Shown here: one piece after another, positions 5,223-12,144 of the stretch
Numbering within the stretch: the stretch's first letter is position 1
Layout: every line of letters begins with the position of its first letter
Origin: a virus
Strand: one strand, 5' to 3'
DNA length: 29,241 bases
Virus record (IMG/VR): IMGVR_UViG_3300047317_000322
Coordinates: 1 to 29,241 of that record
Notes under the pieces: generated by a model
What the model saw: the letters and a program-made list of their open reading frames with translations, nothing else
Databases searched by the model: none
What the model was told of the DNA's origin: nothing
Program-made: the position numbers and the translations under genes

Positions 5223-5251
5223 TTGACACTTTGTAACCGTTAGTCTATTCT
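5223..5251 (+). promoter_or_regulatory. Sigma70-type early promoter
   Basis: TTGACA (5223-5228), a 17-nt spacer and TATTCT (5246-5251), placed 34 nt upstream of the gene at 5285. ACACTTTGTAAC (5226-5237) overlaps the -35 as in the promoters at 768 and 3204. Confidence 0.8.
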
Positions 5252-5284
5252 GTAGCTGTCTTACACAACTACGGGAGAGCAACG

Positions 5285-5455
5285 ATGGTTTTCTTCATAT
5301 TGTTTGGGAAGCAATACCGGACAGATTTCAGCGCAACAAAGGTTGAAATGTTGGAGGATGGTGGCAAGTGGACCGCAACACGTAACCCAAGAGTTGTAAG
5401 CAGGGCTAAGGCGGCTGTCCAAGAGTGGCTTGAGAAGGCTAAAGGAGGGCAGTGA
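5285..5455 (+). CDS. Small early protein, N-terminal-half paralogue
   Basis: A 56-residue protein; ATG at 5285 with GGGAGAG upstream, driven by the promoter at 5223. It resembles the N-terminal part of the 118-residue protein at 1934, sharing the order TK(I/V)E, then a Gly-containing turn, (K/R)VVS, and a helix with AK/AAVQEW. Together with the next gene it forms a split version of that protein. Function unknown. Confidence 0.7.
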   Translation: MVFFILFGKQYRTDFSATKVEMLEDGGKWTATRNPRVVSRAKAAVQEWLEKAKGGQ

Positions 5456-5456
5456 C

Positions 5457-5684
5457 ATGGCAGCATTCCAAGGGCATCGTAATTACAGTTATTGGAATGT
5501 GTGGTATTGGCTGCGTAATGATGACAATTTGAACATCCGTGCAACGGAGGCAATCAGGTCATTACGAGATAAGGACAAGGCAGCTAGGTATCTGTTGGAG
5601 CAGTTGCCCCAATCAACCCCTGACAGTGTGAGGTTTACATTCAGAAATATTCGGGAAGCACTGAAAGAATTCGACGTTGTATAG
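5457..5684 (+). CDS. Small early protein, C-terminal-half paralogue
   Basis: A 75-residue protein; ATG at 5457 has GGAGG upstream and starts just after the stop of the preceding gene. It matches the C-terminal half of the 1934 protein: GHRNYSYWNVWYWL against GHKNWTHWNVSLYI, then ARYLLEQLPQSTPD against ARKLLELLPSKTPD. The conserved Trp/Asn/His cluster suggests a compact domain, but it is not one that can be named. A strong terminator follows. Confidence 0.75.
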   Translation: MAAFQGHRNYSYWNVWYWLRNDDNLNIRATEAIRSLRDKDKAARYLLEQLPQSTPDSVRFTFRNIREALKEFDVV

Positions 5685-5710
5685 CTGAAGCTACGCAACA
5701 ATCCACATAG

Positions 5711-5748
5711 AGCCCTGCAATGTGCAAACATTGTGGGGCTTTTTCTTT
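5711..5748 (+). terminator. Strong rho-independent terminator
   Basis: A 13-bp stem (5711-5723 with 5728-5740, two wobble pairs) with a GCAA loop and a T-rich tail TTTTCTTT. It ends the 5285-5684 unit. Confidence 0.9.
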
Positions 5749-5755
5749 GTCCAAC

Positions 5756-5764
5756 GCTATTATC
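5756..5764 (+). repeat. GCTATTATC, variant of the leader motif
   Basis: A one-base variant of GCTATCATC placed just after the terminator at 5711-5748 and 33 nt before the next gene. This is the same position as the other copies. TATTAT is also closer to a -10 consensus. Confidence 0.45.
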
Positions 5765-5796
5765 AAAGCGTTAAAGCAACGAGCGGTGAATATGAA

Positions 5797-6018
5797 ATGA
5801 ACGCAAATGAAACGAAATTAGCAGAAGCAATGCAGAAATGCTTGCCTCCTGCGGAGTATGTTAACTTTCTGGATGGTTTGCAGGAAGTGTTGGACTCAGG
5901 TGTGCCGTACAACAATTCAGATAGAGTAATGAGTGCATTCGCATGGTTTGAGGCTCCGCAAGGAGAGCATTACTGGCTTGATTATTGCGATATCCAGGAA
6001 AGGCATCGCGATGATTAG
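5797..6018 (+). CDS. Hypothetical acidic protein, 73 aa
   Basis: The likely start is ATG 5797 (MNANETKLAEAMQKCL...). The ribosome binding site is weak, and the in-frame extension upstream crosses the terminator. The protein is acidic and rich in aromatic residues (AFAWFEAPQGEHYWLDYCD), with a helical N-terminal half. No family recognised. The next gene overlaps its end. Confidence 0.6.
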   Translation: MNANETKLAEAMQKCLPPAEYVNFLDGLQEVLDSGVPYNNSDRVMSAFAWFEAPQGEHYWLDYCDIQERHRDD

Positions 6019-6187
6019 CGCTGTGTTTGTACACGAACAGGGCTACAAGTTCGAAGAACGCTACGGAGACAAAGACAGTTTTCGTAGGGCACTGAAACGG
6101 AAACATGCAACATTCCTGCATGCCACTGACTTTGTTGCTGGCATTGCGATTCGTCCTGCAAACCTTTGGGGGTATCTACGCTCATGA
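6011..6187 (+). CDS. Hypothetical basic protein, 58 aa
   Basis: ATG at 6011 follows AGGAAAGG at a usable distance and overlaps the preceding gene by 8 nt. The protein opens with a strand-like MISAVFVHEQGYKFEERY and continues with a basic helix (FRRALKRKHATF). No family recognised. Confidence 0.55.
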   Translation: MISAVFVHEQGYKFEERYGDKDSFRRALKRKHATFLHATDFVAGIAIRPANLWGYLRS

Positions 6188-6279
6188 CTTCTCAATGGTA
6201 TTTGATGTACCTGAAGTATAAGGCAACAAACAAAGGTACAACAATCAGCTATAAAGAATGGCTAGATTGTAGAAAGTAA
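6184..6279 (+). CDS. Very small basic protein, 31 aa
   Basis: ATG at 6184 overlaps the upstream stop as ATGA. The peptide MTSQWYLMYLKYKATNKG... is rich in Tyr, Lys and Trp. Supported by coupling and composition only. The gene ends the early block, before about 210 nt of non-coding DNA. Confidence 0.45.
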   Translation: MTSQWYLMYLKYKATNKGTTISYKEWLDCRK

Positions 6280-6333
6280 TACCTCTGTGCCTGCGGCAGG
6301 CCCAACATGCTGTTGGATTGCTGTATGTCTTAT

Positions 6334-6435
6334 AGATTCTCTAGGAAATAAAAGGAGAAGGTGACTTCCCCCTTATATCCCCCAAGATTCTCTGAGGTTT
6401 CTAGGTATCAGCGACTTCCCCACAAGGTTCCCCTT
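6334..6435 (+). repeat. Two imperfect tandem repeats of about 51 bp
   Basis: Each copy begins AGATTCTCT (6334 and 6385) and contains G(T/C)GACTTCCCC (6361 and 6411) followed by a second CCCC run. The pair lies in the 210-nt leader before the large operon starting at 6490 and could be duplicated binding sites. A TTTATACATT sequence (6466-6475) stands close to the gene start and could be a -10 region. Confidence 0.55.
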
Positions 6436-6489
6436 GCACATCTACTTACCGATGTGCTGTAGCAATTTATACATTCAGGAGAGAAAGAA

Positions 6490-8475
6490 GTGAACATTAA
6501 AGATATTCGTGTTGGTATGTGGCTCGTGTTCGGTCAAGAAAAGCTGCGTATGACCAAAGGCAAGGCATATGAAGTGATTGGCAAAGAGGAGGAAAATCTT
6601 GGTGAAAATGGAATTGTCAATGTGAAGGATGACATTGGCCGTGAGCGTGGTTTCTTCGCCAAACGTTTTGAACGTGTTGCAGATGTGCCGCAAGTAGCGG
6701 CTCCTGTACGGAAGTTTCAGATTGGCGATGTGGTGGCGAACAATTTTGGAAACGAATACGCAGTTATTGGCTTCAATGCTGATGGCTTTTTACACCTCCA
6801 AAGAGACGGTATGATTTTCCGTGGTAATGGGATTGGAGTGGAAAAAGAAGCTCATGGCTATGATCCTGAGCGCTTCAATCTTGTCCGAGCAGTTGCCAAT
6901 GCCCCTGCGGCTGCACCAGAAGCGCCACAACAGGCTGCTGTAGGTGAGGCTATACCCAAGTATGTCCCGAAGATTGGAGACCGTGTACGGCTTATTAATG
7001 GCCGTGGTTTGCCGCGCAATCCTAATGCAGGTTGGGTTCAACAGTTTGATCGAATGGTGGGTCTTGATTTTGTTGTTAGCGACGTTGTCGTTGATAAGAA
7101 ATACGTCCACTTCGAAAACGATAATGGGGCTTGGGCATACGCATTCGCATTCGAATGGCTAGAGCCTGTTGAAGCTGCTCCTGCCCGTCCGTTTGCTGTT
7201 GGGGATATTGTTAAAGAGCCCAACTATCTGAACGAATACAAGGTATTGGAATTGATGGGCGAAGGATACATCCGTATCAGCGGCCGCCGCGACCATGAAA
7301 AGCCGATGGGTAATTTCCGTGAGGCGTTGTTCGTTCTAGTGCGCCGTGGCAATGAGGTTGAAGCCAAGCCCGCTATCATCCAATTGAAGATTGGTGATTT
7401 AGTCAAAGTAGTTAAGGCATTCAAGAGCAGTCCCAAGCTCCATTGGAATGAGTTGATGGAGGACACCATTGGCAAGGTGTACAAGATTCAAAGTTATGAC
7501 GACTGGGCAAAGGCCTATCAACTCTCTAACGGCTGGATGTACTTGGCCGAATCGTTGGAACTCGCCAAAGAGGAAGATATCAAGGTGGCAAAGAAGAAAG
7601 CAGCAGCACAGCCGTCCTTGCGTGATTTGATTGCGCAAAGCCGTAAAGAGGACATTAAGGGTGTTGGTGGTGTGTCCAGCTATGTCGTGTTCCTAAAGAA
7701 CAAAAAGACTGGCGAGATTACGCTGAGCAAGCATCTTCGTGACGTGTGCCATGCTCGCCTTGCTGTGTATTACGGTGGCCGTGAAGATGTTAAGGAAGCT
7801 GTTGCTGTGATTGATTACCAGCAGGCCCACGAAAAGCAAGCATTGGCAGCAGGCAAGCAATACAAGGCAACCTATCGTAAGTTTGTCGATTACATCGTCA
7901 ATCGCTCCCCTTGGGCTGTAGCGTTCCAAGGCAAGACGGTGAAGAATGTATTGGAGAATGGCGTTCTCATGAACGTAGAAGCTCCTAGTGGTGCTGTAGC
8001 TGGTGCATGCCAAGCTCTGCGTTATCTGTCCGAGTTCAACGCACAGAACGCTGTGTGGAAGCTCATGATGGATAACGGCATTCAGGAAGATGCTGCATTC
8101 CTCACCACGTATGCATTCATTGCCGAGAAGGATGGCAATTACACCAAGCACCCTATGGGCGGTGGTCATCAGCCGATCAACGGAGAAATCACAGCAGGCT
8201 CGCTAATTTCTTTCTTTGCCAATGGCTATGAAGAGAAGTTTCTGAAGTCCACGCCCTATCGTGAACAGACGAGTTATCGTGTTCATGAGCATGTTGAGGC
8301 AGTGAAAGACGTGCTGAAGATGCCTGAGACCTACAACGATTTCGTTCTGAATGCAACAGAATGGACGGACGTGAAAGACGGTTGGGCTGTGGTGAAGAAG
8401 GCTACTGAAGAACAAGTGCTGACGTTTGCAAAGCGTCTGGAACAACTCATCAACAAGGCACGGGAAGCAAAGTAA
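6490..8475 (+). CDS. Large protein with five SH3/KOW-like repeats
   Basis: A 661-residue protein from a GTG with GGAGAG upstream. The N-terminal 370 residues contain five related units, each opening with a small-barrel signature: DIRVGMWLVF (5), FQIGDVVANN (75), PKIGDRVRLI (160), FAVGDIVKEP (235) and LKIGDLVKVV (300); positions are rough. Units are joined by Ala/Pro-rich linkers. Residues about 385-661 are mostly helical, with no motif recognised. It heads the operon of peptide-ligase genes, and its stop overlaps the next start (TAATG). It could be a scaffold, a nucleic-acid-binding protein or a substrate of that cluster; none of these is shown by sequence. Confidence 0.85.
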   Translation: MNIKDIRVGMWLVFGQEKLRMTKGKAYEVIGKEEENLGENGIVNVKDDIGRERGFFAKRFERVADVPQVAAPVRKFQIGDVVANNFGNEYAVIGFNADGFLHLQRDGMIFRGNGIGVEKEAHGYDPERFNLVRAVANAPAAAPEAPQQAAVGEAIPKYVPKIGDRVRLINGRGLPRNPNAGWVQQFDRMVGLDFVVSDVVVDKKYVHFENDNGAWAYAFAFEWLEPVEAAPARPFAVGDIVKEPNYLNEYKVLELMGEGYIRISGRRDHEKPMGNFREALFVLVRRGNEVEAKPAIIQLKIGDLVKVVKAFKSSPKLHWNELMEDTIGKVYKIQSYDDWAKAYQLSNGWMYLAESLELAKEEDIKVAKKKAAAQPSLRDLIAQSRKEDIKGVGGVSSYVVFLKNKKTGEITLSKHLRDVCHARLAVYYGGREDVKEAVAVIDYQQAHEKQALAAGKQYKATYRKFVDYIVNRSPWAVAFQGKTVKNVLENGVLMNVEAPSGAVAGACQALRYLSEFNAQNAVWKLMMDNGIQEDAAFLTTYAFIAEKDGNYTKHPMGGGHQPINGEITAGSLISFFANGYEEKFLKSTPYREQTSYRVHEHVEAVKDVLKMPETYNDFVLNATEWTDVKDGWAVVKKATEEQVLTFAKRLEQLINKAREAK

Positions 8476-9104
8476 TGGATAAGCTTGTCTACATCGTCAA
8501 CGGTAACGCTCAATACCGAAGTTTGTTTCAATCATTGGGCTTCAAGGTGGCTCAGGATTTGGGCAAGCATGTCGATCTTGTTTGCTTCACTGGTGGGGCA
8601 GACGTAACCCCTGCAATGTATGGGGACAATAAACACCCCTACACAGGAAACGACATTGCACGAGATCAGTTTGAAGTGCGTATGTTCGACAAGGCTAAGG
8701 ACTTGGCTATCCCGATGGTGGGTATCTGCCGTGGTGGTCAATTCCTGAATGTCATGAGCGGTGGGCGCATGTATCAGCATGTCACCAAGCATGGCATTCA
8801 CGGCACACACGACATGATTGATGTGGAGACAGGTGAACACATCCCTGTTACGTCCACTCATCATCAAATGTTCATGCCCAGTGAGCAAGCTATCATCGTT
8901 GCAATTGCTACGCTTGGTGGTGAGCGTGAGTGGTATGACGGAGAAGTGTTCAAGCGGGATGTGAGCAATACGGATTACGAAGTGGTGTATTACGAAGCCA
9001 CCAACAGCCTGTGTTTTCAGCCGCACCCTGAATTCAATGGCGAAGGTCTTGAAGCAATGAAAGACTATTTCGCTCGTTGCCTTAACAAATACCTCGGAGT
9101 TTGA
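8475..9104 (+). CDS. Class I glutamine amidotransferase / gamma-glutamyl hydrolase-like
   Basis: A 209-residue protein with the class I glutaminase triad: nucleophile Cys85 in GICRGGQFLN, and His184 and Glu186 in QPHPEF. An oxyanion-type TGGADV lies near residue 40. The SxHHQ segment is typical of the gamma-glutamyl hydrolase / PuuD-like branch (peptidase C26). Such enzymes cleave gamma-glutamyl amide bonds or release ammonia from glutamine. All key residues are present, so it should be active. In this operon it may trim or recycle a gamma-glutamyl product or supply ammonia. The start overlaps the upstream stop (TAATG). Confidence 0.85.
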   Translation: MDKLVYIVNGNAQYRSLFQSLGFKVAQDLGKHVDLVCFTGGADVTPAMYGDNKHPYTGNDIARDQFEVRMFDKAKDLAIPMVGICRGGQFLNVMSGGRMYQHVTKHGIHGTHDMIDVETGEHIPVTSTHHQMFMPSEQAIIVAIATLGGEREWYDGEVFKRDVSNTDYEVVYYEATNSLCFQPHPEFNGEGLEAMKDYFARCLNKYLGV

Positions 9105-9105
9105 A

Positions 9106-9456
9106 ATGTGGGAATTTCTGCGTAAGATCGGTGCTCGTGTAAATGCTTTCGGCAATGAAGATCATCTACCGTGCTACATCAACCGTGCCACTGTGACCGA
9201 TGACTTCGACAAGGTGTCTCTGATTCGTGAGTACATCGAACAGTGCAAGAAAGAGAAGGGTGATGGGGCGTATCGCCAAATCAGTACCCTGTTGTTCAGT
9301 GTCACTGAGAACGACAAGTGGCACAAGAAGTGGCTGCTTGTTGCAGCAAAGGACGGCCATGTAGTGATTGAAGGAAGTTCGATTCATGGTGATTACAAGT
9401 GCTGGTCGATCATCGTTCAGAACAACCTGTTCACGAGGATGACACGCTACCGCTAA
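9106..9456 (+). CDS. Hypothetical protein in peptide-ligase cluster, 116 aa
   Basis: ATG at 9106 follows the preceding TGA by one base. The protein has an N-terminal helix (MWEFLRKIGARVNAF), a charged middle (EYIEQCKKEKGDGAY) and a C-terminal half of likely strands (KKWLLVAAKDGHVVIEGS). It has no membrane span and no recognised motif. Position between two enzyme genes suggests a role in the cluster. Confidence 0.7.
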   Translation: MWEFLRKIGARVNAFGNEDHLPCYINRATVTDDFDKVSLIREYIEQCKKEKGDGAYRQISTLLFSVTENDKWHKKWLLVAAKDGHVVIEGSSIHGDYKCWSIIVQNNLFTRMTRYR

Positions 9457-9480
9457 GGATTTGTCACGTCCATACGTCTC

Positions 9481-9492
9481 ACACTTTGTAAC
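9481..9492 (+). repeat. ACACTTTGTAAC box without TTGACA
   Basis: The same 12-mer that overlaps three early promoters lies 10 nt upstream of the HExxH gene start, but here without a preceding TTGACA. A near-copy, ACACTTTGTAAT (9825-9836), lies across the stop of the same gene, before the class II amidotransferase. Possibly an operator within the operon. Confidence 0.5.
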
Positions 9493-9502
9493 AGAGGATG
9501 GA

Positions 9503-9835
9503 ATGAAGAAGTACATTGCAAACCCCTACGGCTCAGAAGTGTTCTTTACACAGGACGCCAACCGATTCAAAAGATTGGCGGGGTTTGCTGTGGAAGATGC
9601 TGCTGGTGTAACGCATTGGGATGAAAACGGAACAGCTATCATCATGTACGTTGGTGATGGGCTGTTAGAGACATTGGTGCATGAATGTTGTCATGCCGTC
9701 TTGTATATCTTTCAGCGTGTGGGAATTGATCCTGCATGTGGAAATGGGGAACCTATGGCATATCTGCTTGATTCAATGTTTACCTGTTTCAAAGATGAAA
9801 TGAATAAACACGTCTGTACTCCAGACACTTTGTAA
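9503..9835 (+). CDS. HExxH putative zinc metallopeptidase-like protein, 110 aa
   Basis: The ATG at 9503 has AGAGGATGG upstream; a longer in-frame TTG start at 9461 lacks support. The protein carries HECCH (His60, Glu61, His64) followed by a helix and GEPMAYLLD, where Glu83 could be a third ligand. This pattern fits small phage zinc-peptidase-like proteins. If active, it would hydrolyse a peptide bond; a peptidase beside amide-bond-forming enzymes could process a precursor or remove a tag. The Cys pair inside the HExxH is unusual. Catalysis is inferred only. Confidence 0.65.
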   Translation: MKKYIANPYGSEVFFTQDANRFKRLAGFAVEDAAGVTHWDENGTAIIMYVGDGLLETLVHECCHAVLYIFQRVGIDPACGNGEPMAYLLDSMFTCFKDEMNKHVCTPDTL

Positions 9836-9861
9836 TTTAACTTGATTTAGTGGGGTGGGCT

Positions 9862-11226
9862 ATTTGTGGAATCGTGGGAATTGCCGGTGAATTGGATGGT
9901 AAGGCAGACAAGGTACTGAAACATTTGTTGATTTTTGACACTGTACGTGGAGAAGATTCCACTGGAGTTGCCACTGTTGGACGCCATAACGAAGATGTTC
10001 TCGTGGCTAAGACGCTTGGCAATCCGTATGAACTGTTTGAACATCGCTTGTACGGCAAGACAGTAACAGGGCGTCAGAACCGTGTTGTCATCGGCCATAA
10101 CCGATATGCCACATCTGGTGGTGTGAGCAAAGCAACGGCACATCCTTTCGAGTTTGACACGTTGGTAGGCGTCCATAACGGTACGCTTCACAACAAGCAT
10201 GTGCTGGACAATGCCGGTGACTACAAGGTTGATTCAGAAAACCTATATCACCACATTGAGAAGAATGGCTTGGATGCCGCAATCAAAATCATCCGTGGTG
10301 CTTGGGCTCTCGTGTGGTGGGACAAGGAAGAAGAAACCATCAACTTCCTGCGTAACAAAGAGCGGACGCTGTACTACTGCGTCAACGAAGCAGGCAATCA
10401 GTTGTACTGGGCATCTGAATCTTGGATGCTAGAAGTTGCTCTTTTCCGCAACGATATCAAGCACAAGGGGATTCAACTTTTCGAAGAAGATACCCTCCAT
10501 TCCGTTCCTGTAGCTAAGGGCGGAAAGCTTGGTAAACCGGTGTTGCGAAGGATTGTGAATGATCCTGCTCCGCTGCCTGTTCAACAGGGGAGGGTGTATG
10601 ACAATCGCCACTCTTTTACGAAGGGGACTACTACTGGTTCTAGCGGCAGTCAGTCCCCTAAGAACAACGTGGCAAAGCTTGAGAAGCCTGCTAACGCAAA
10701 GATAGACAGCCGCAGCAAGGTTGATGCGGAGTTCATGCAGGCAAAAAAGCTGGTGTTGGAAGCTGTAGTGGTGGTGCAGGAAAAGACTGGAGCAGAGTAC
10801 GTGCTTTGCTTCTGTCCTGATAAGCCCTTCTACGAAATCCGTCTGTACGTTCACAGCAAGCACGCTGTTCAGCAAGACATTGGCTGTGAGTTCGAAGGGG
10901 ATATTAGTGGCTTCGTTCAGACAGAGAGTGAAGGTGTTGGGTATTACAAGGTGAGCCCACATGGAATCATCATCACAGCTACAGCAGATGCCAATGCATG
11001 TACGGCTGTTGGCACTGTTGGTGAGTACCTAACCCACGATGGCAAGTATCTCGGCAAGGCAGATTGGGAAGCAGTGTATGGCACCTGTGCATTCTGTTCC
11101 GACAACATCGCAGCAGACGACATGCTGGATAAGGGCGCACGTCTTACCAAGGCTGGTGATGCTCTGTGTGGTGGTTGTATGCAGGATGAAGAAATCAAAC
11201 AGTACGTTAATACGGTGGAAGTCTAA
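9862..11226 (+). CDS. Class II (Ntn) glutamine amidotransferase with C-terminal zinc-ribbon-like end
   Basis: An Ntn-hydrolase glutaminase domain in residues 1-210: Cys2-Gly-Ile-Val-Gly, RGEDSTG (29-35), GHNRYAT (78-84), HNGT (105-108) and DSE (124-126). All match the catalytic set of PurF/GlmS/AsnB-type glutaminase domains, which release ammonia from glutamine. The remaining 240 residues have no recognised synthase domain and end with CAFC...CGGC, a likely zinc site. The nucleophile Cys must be N-terminal. The in-frame codon before it is ATT, with GGGG six nt upstream, so an ATT start is proposed. The alternative GTG at 9850 lacks a ribosome binding site and would leave a five-residue leader. 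Confidence 0.85.
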   Translation: MCGIVGIAGELDGKADKVLKHLLIFDTVRGEDSTGVATVGRHNEDVLVAKTLGNPYELFEHRLYGKTVTGRQNRVVIGHNRYATSGGVSKATAHPFEFDTLVGVHNGTLHNKHVLDNAGDYKVDSENLYHHIEKNGLDAAIKIIRGAWALVWWDKEEETINFLRNKERTLYYCVNEAGNQLYWASESWMLEVALFRNDIKHKGIQLFEEDTLHSVPVAKGGKLGKPVLRRIVNDPAPLPVQQGRVYDNRHSFTKGTTTGSSGSQSPKNNVAKLEKPANAKIDSRSKVDAEFMQAKKLVLEAVVVVQEKTGAEYVLCFCPDKPFYEIRLYVHSKHAVQQDIGCEFEGDISGFVQTESEGVGYYKVSPHGIIITATADANACTAVGTVGEYLTHDGKYLGKADWEAVYGTCAFCSDNIAADDMLDKGARLTKAGDALCGGCMQDEEIKQYVNTVEV

Positions 11227-11243
11227 TTTCTAAGGAGTAGTAC

Positions 11244-12041
11244 ATGACTAAAATTCTCGTTGGCGCGGACCCTGAAGTGTTCGTGAAGAAGGATGGCGTA
11301 TTCAAGTCGGCACATGGTCTTATCAAGGGGGATAAAAAGAACCCTCAGAAAATCCATCGTGGTGCTGTTCAAGTGGATGGCATGGCGTTGGAATTCAATA
11401 TTGACCCGGCTGCAAGCGAGGATGAATTCTGTCTCAATGTGCAAGACGTTTTCGCAGCAATGTGTGCAATGGTTCCGGGTTATGAAGTGGTGGCAACTCC
11501 AGTGGCTCACTTCGATCCGGCGTATATGAAAGCCCAACCGGAAGAAGCGAAGGAGCTTGGCTGTGATCCTGATTACAACGCTTGGACTGGTATGGCTAAT
11601 CCGCGTCCTGATGGTGAGCGTTCTTTCCGTACTGCTTCGGGCCATGTGCACATCGGTTGGACGAATGGGGTGGACGCAGCATCGGGAATTCATCTGGCGC
11701 AAGCTAATGCGGCTGTCAAGCAGATGGACTTTTACCTCGGCCTTCCGTCCTTGCTCTATGACCCGGATAGCGAGCGTCGTGAAATGTATGGCAAGGCTGG
11801 CGCATGCCGATACAAGAGCTACGGGGTGGAGTATCGCACTCTTTCGAATGCTTGGCTCAAGAGCGAAAGCCTGATGCGTTGGGTGTTCCGTGCTGTTCAG
11901 AAGGGTATGAACGATCTGATGCAAGGCAAGGCTCTCGTGGATACGTTCGGTGATGTGCAGGAAGTGATTAACACGTCCAACGTCACGGAAGCGAAAGCTA
12001 TCATCAAACACGCAAAACTGGAGGTTGCAAATGCTGTCTGA
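11244..12041 (+). CDS. phiEco32-like COOH-NH2 ligase (glutamine-synthetase fold)
   Basis: A 265-residue protein resembling the predicted COOH-NH2 ligase type 2 family named after phage phiEco32. Visible motifs are GADPEVF (7-13), a second acidic strand with DGMALEF (45-51), SGHVHIGW (132-139), and the basic block YGKAG..R.K..GVEYRTLSN (182-202). The Glu-rich and His/Arg positions suit ATP and metal binding in the glutamine-synthetase fold. Such enzymes are predicted to join a carboxylate to an amine, making an amide. Length is typical for the family. The neighbouring glutaminase could supply ammonia. The substrate is unknown. Confidence 0.85.
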   Translation: MTKILVGADPEVFVKKDGVFKSAHGLIKGDKKNPQKIHRGAVQVDGMALEFNIDPAASEDEFCLNVQDVFAAMCAMVPGYEVVATPVAHFDPAYMKAQPEEAKELGCDPDYNAWTGMANPRPDGERSFRTASGHVHIGWTNGVDAASGIHLAQANAAVKQMDFYLGLPSLLYDPDSERREMYGKAGACRYKSYGVEYRTLSNAWLKSESLMRWVFRAVQKGMNDLMQGKALVDTFGDVQEVINTSNVTEAKAIIKHAKLEVANAV

Positions 12042-12141
12042 AACACTTCTTGTATGGATTTTCGTGGTTCCCTTCGGGGTTTCAGTTTTGGGGATGGTTG
12101 GGGCTTTTATTTACTGCCTGTACAAACTGCTTACGGAGTGA
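12031..12141 (+). CDS. Very small membrane protein, 36 aa
   Basis: ATG at 12031, with GGAGG six nt upstream, lies inside the end of the amidoligase gene in another frame. The peptide is one hydrophobic span (LLVWIFVVPFGVSVLGMVGA) followed by a short basic-acidic end. The strong ribosome binding site makes it credible. It places a membrane component inside the peptide-ligase cluster. Confidence 0.65.
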   Translation: MLSETLLVWIFVVPFGVSVLGMVGAFIYCLYKLLTE

Positions 12142-12144
12142 ATA

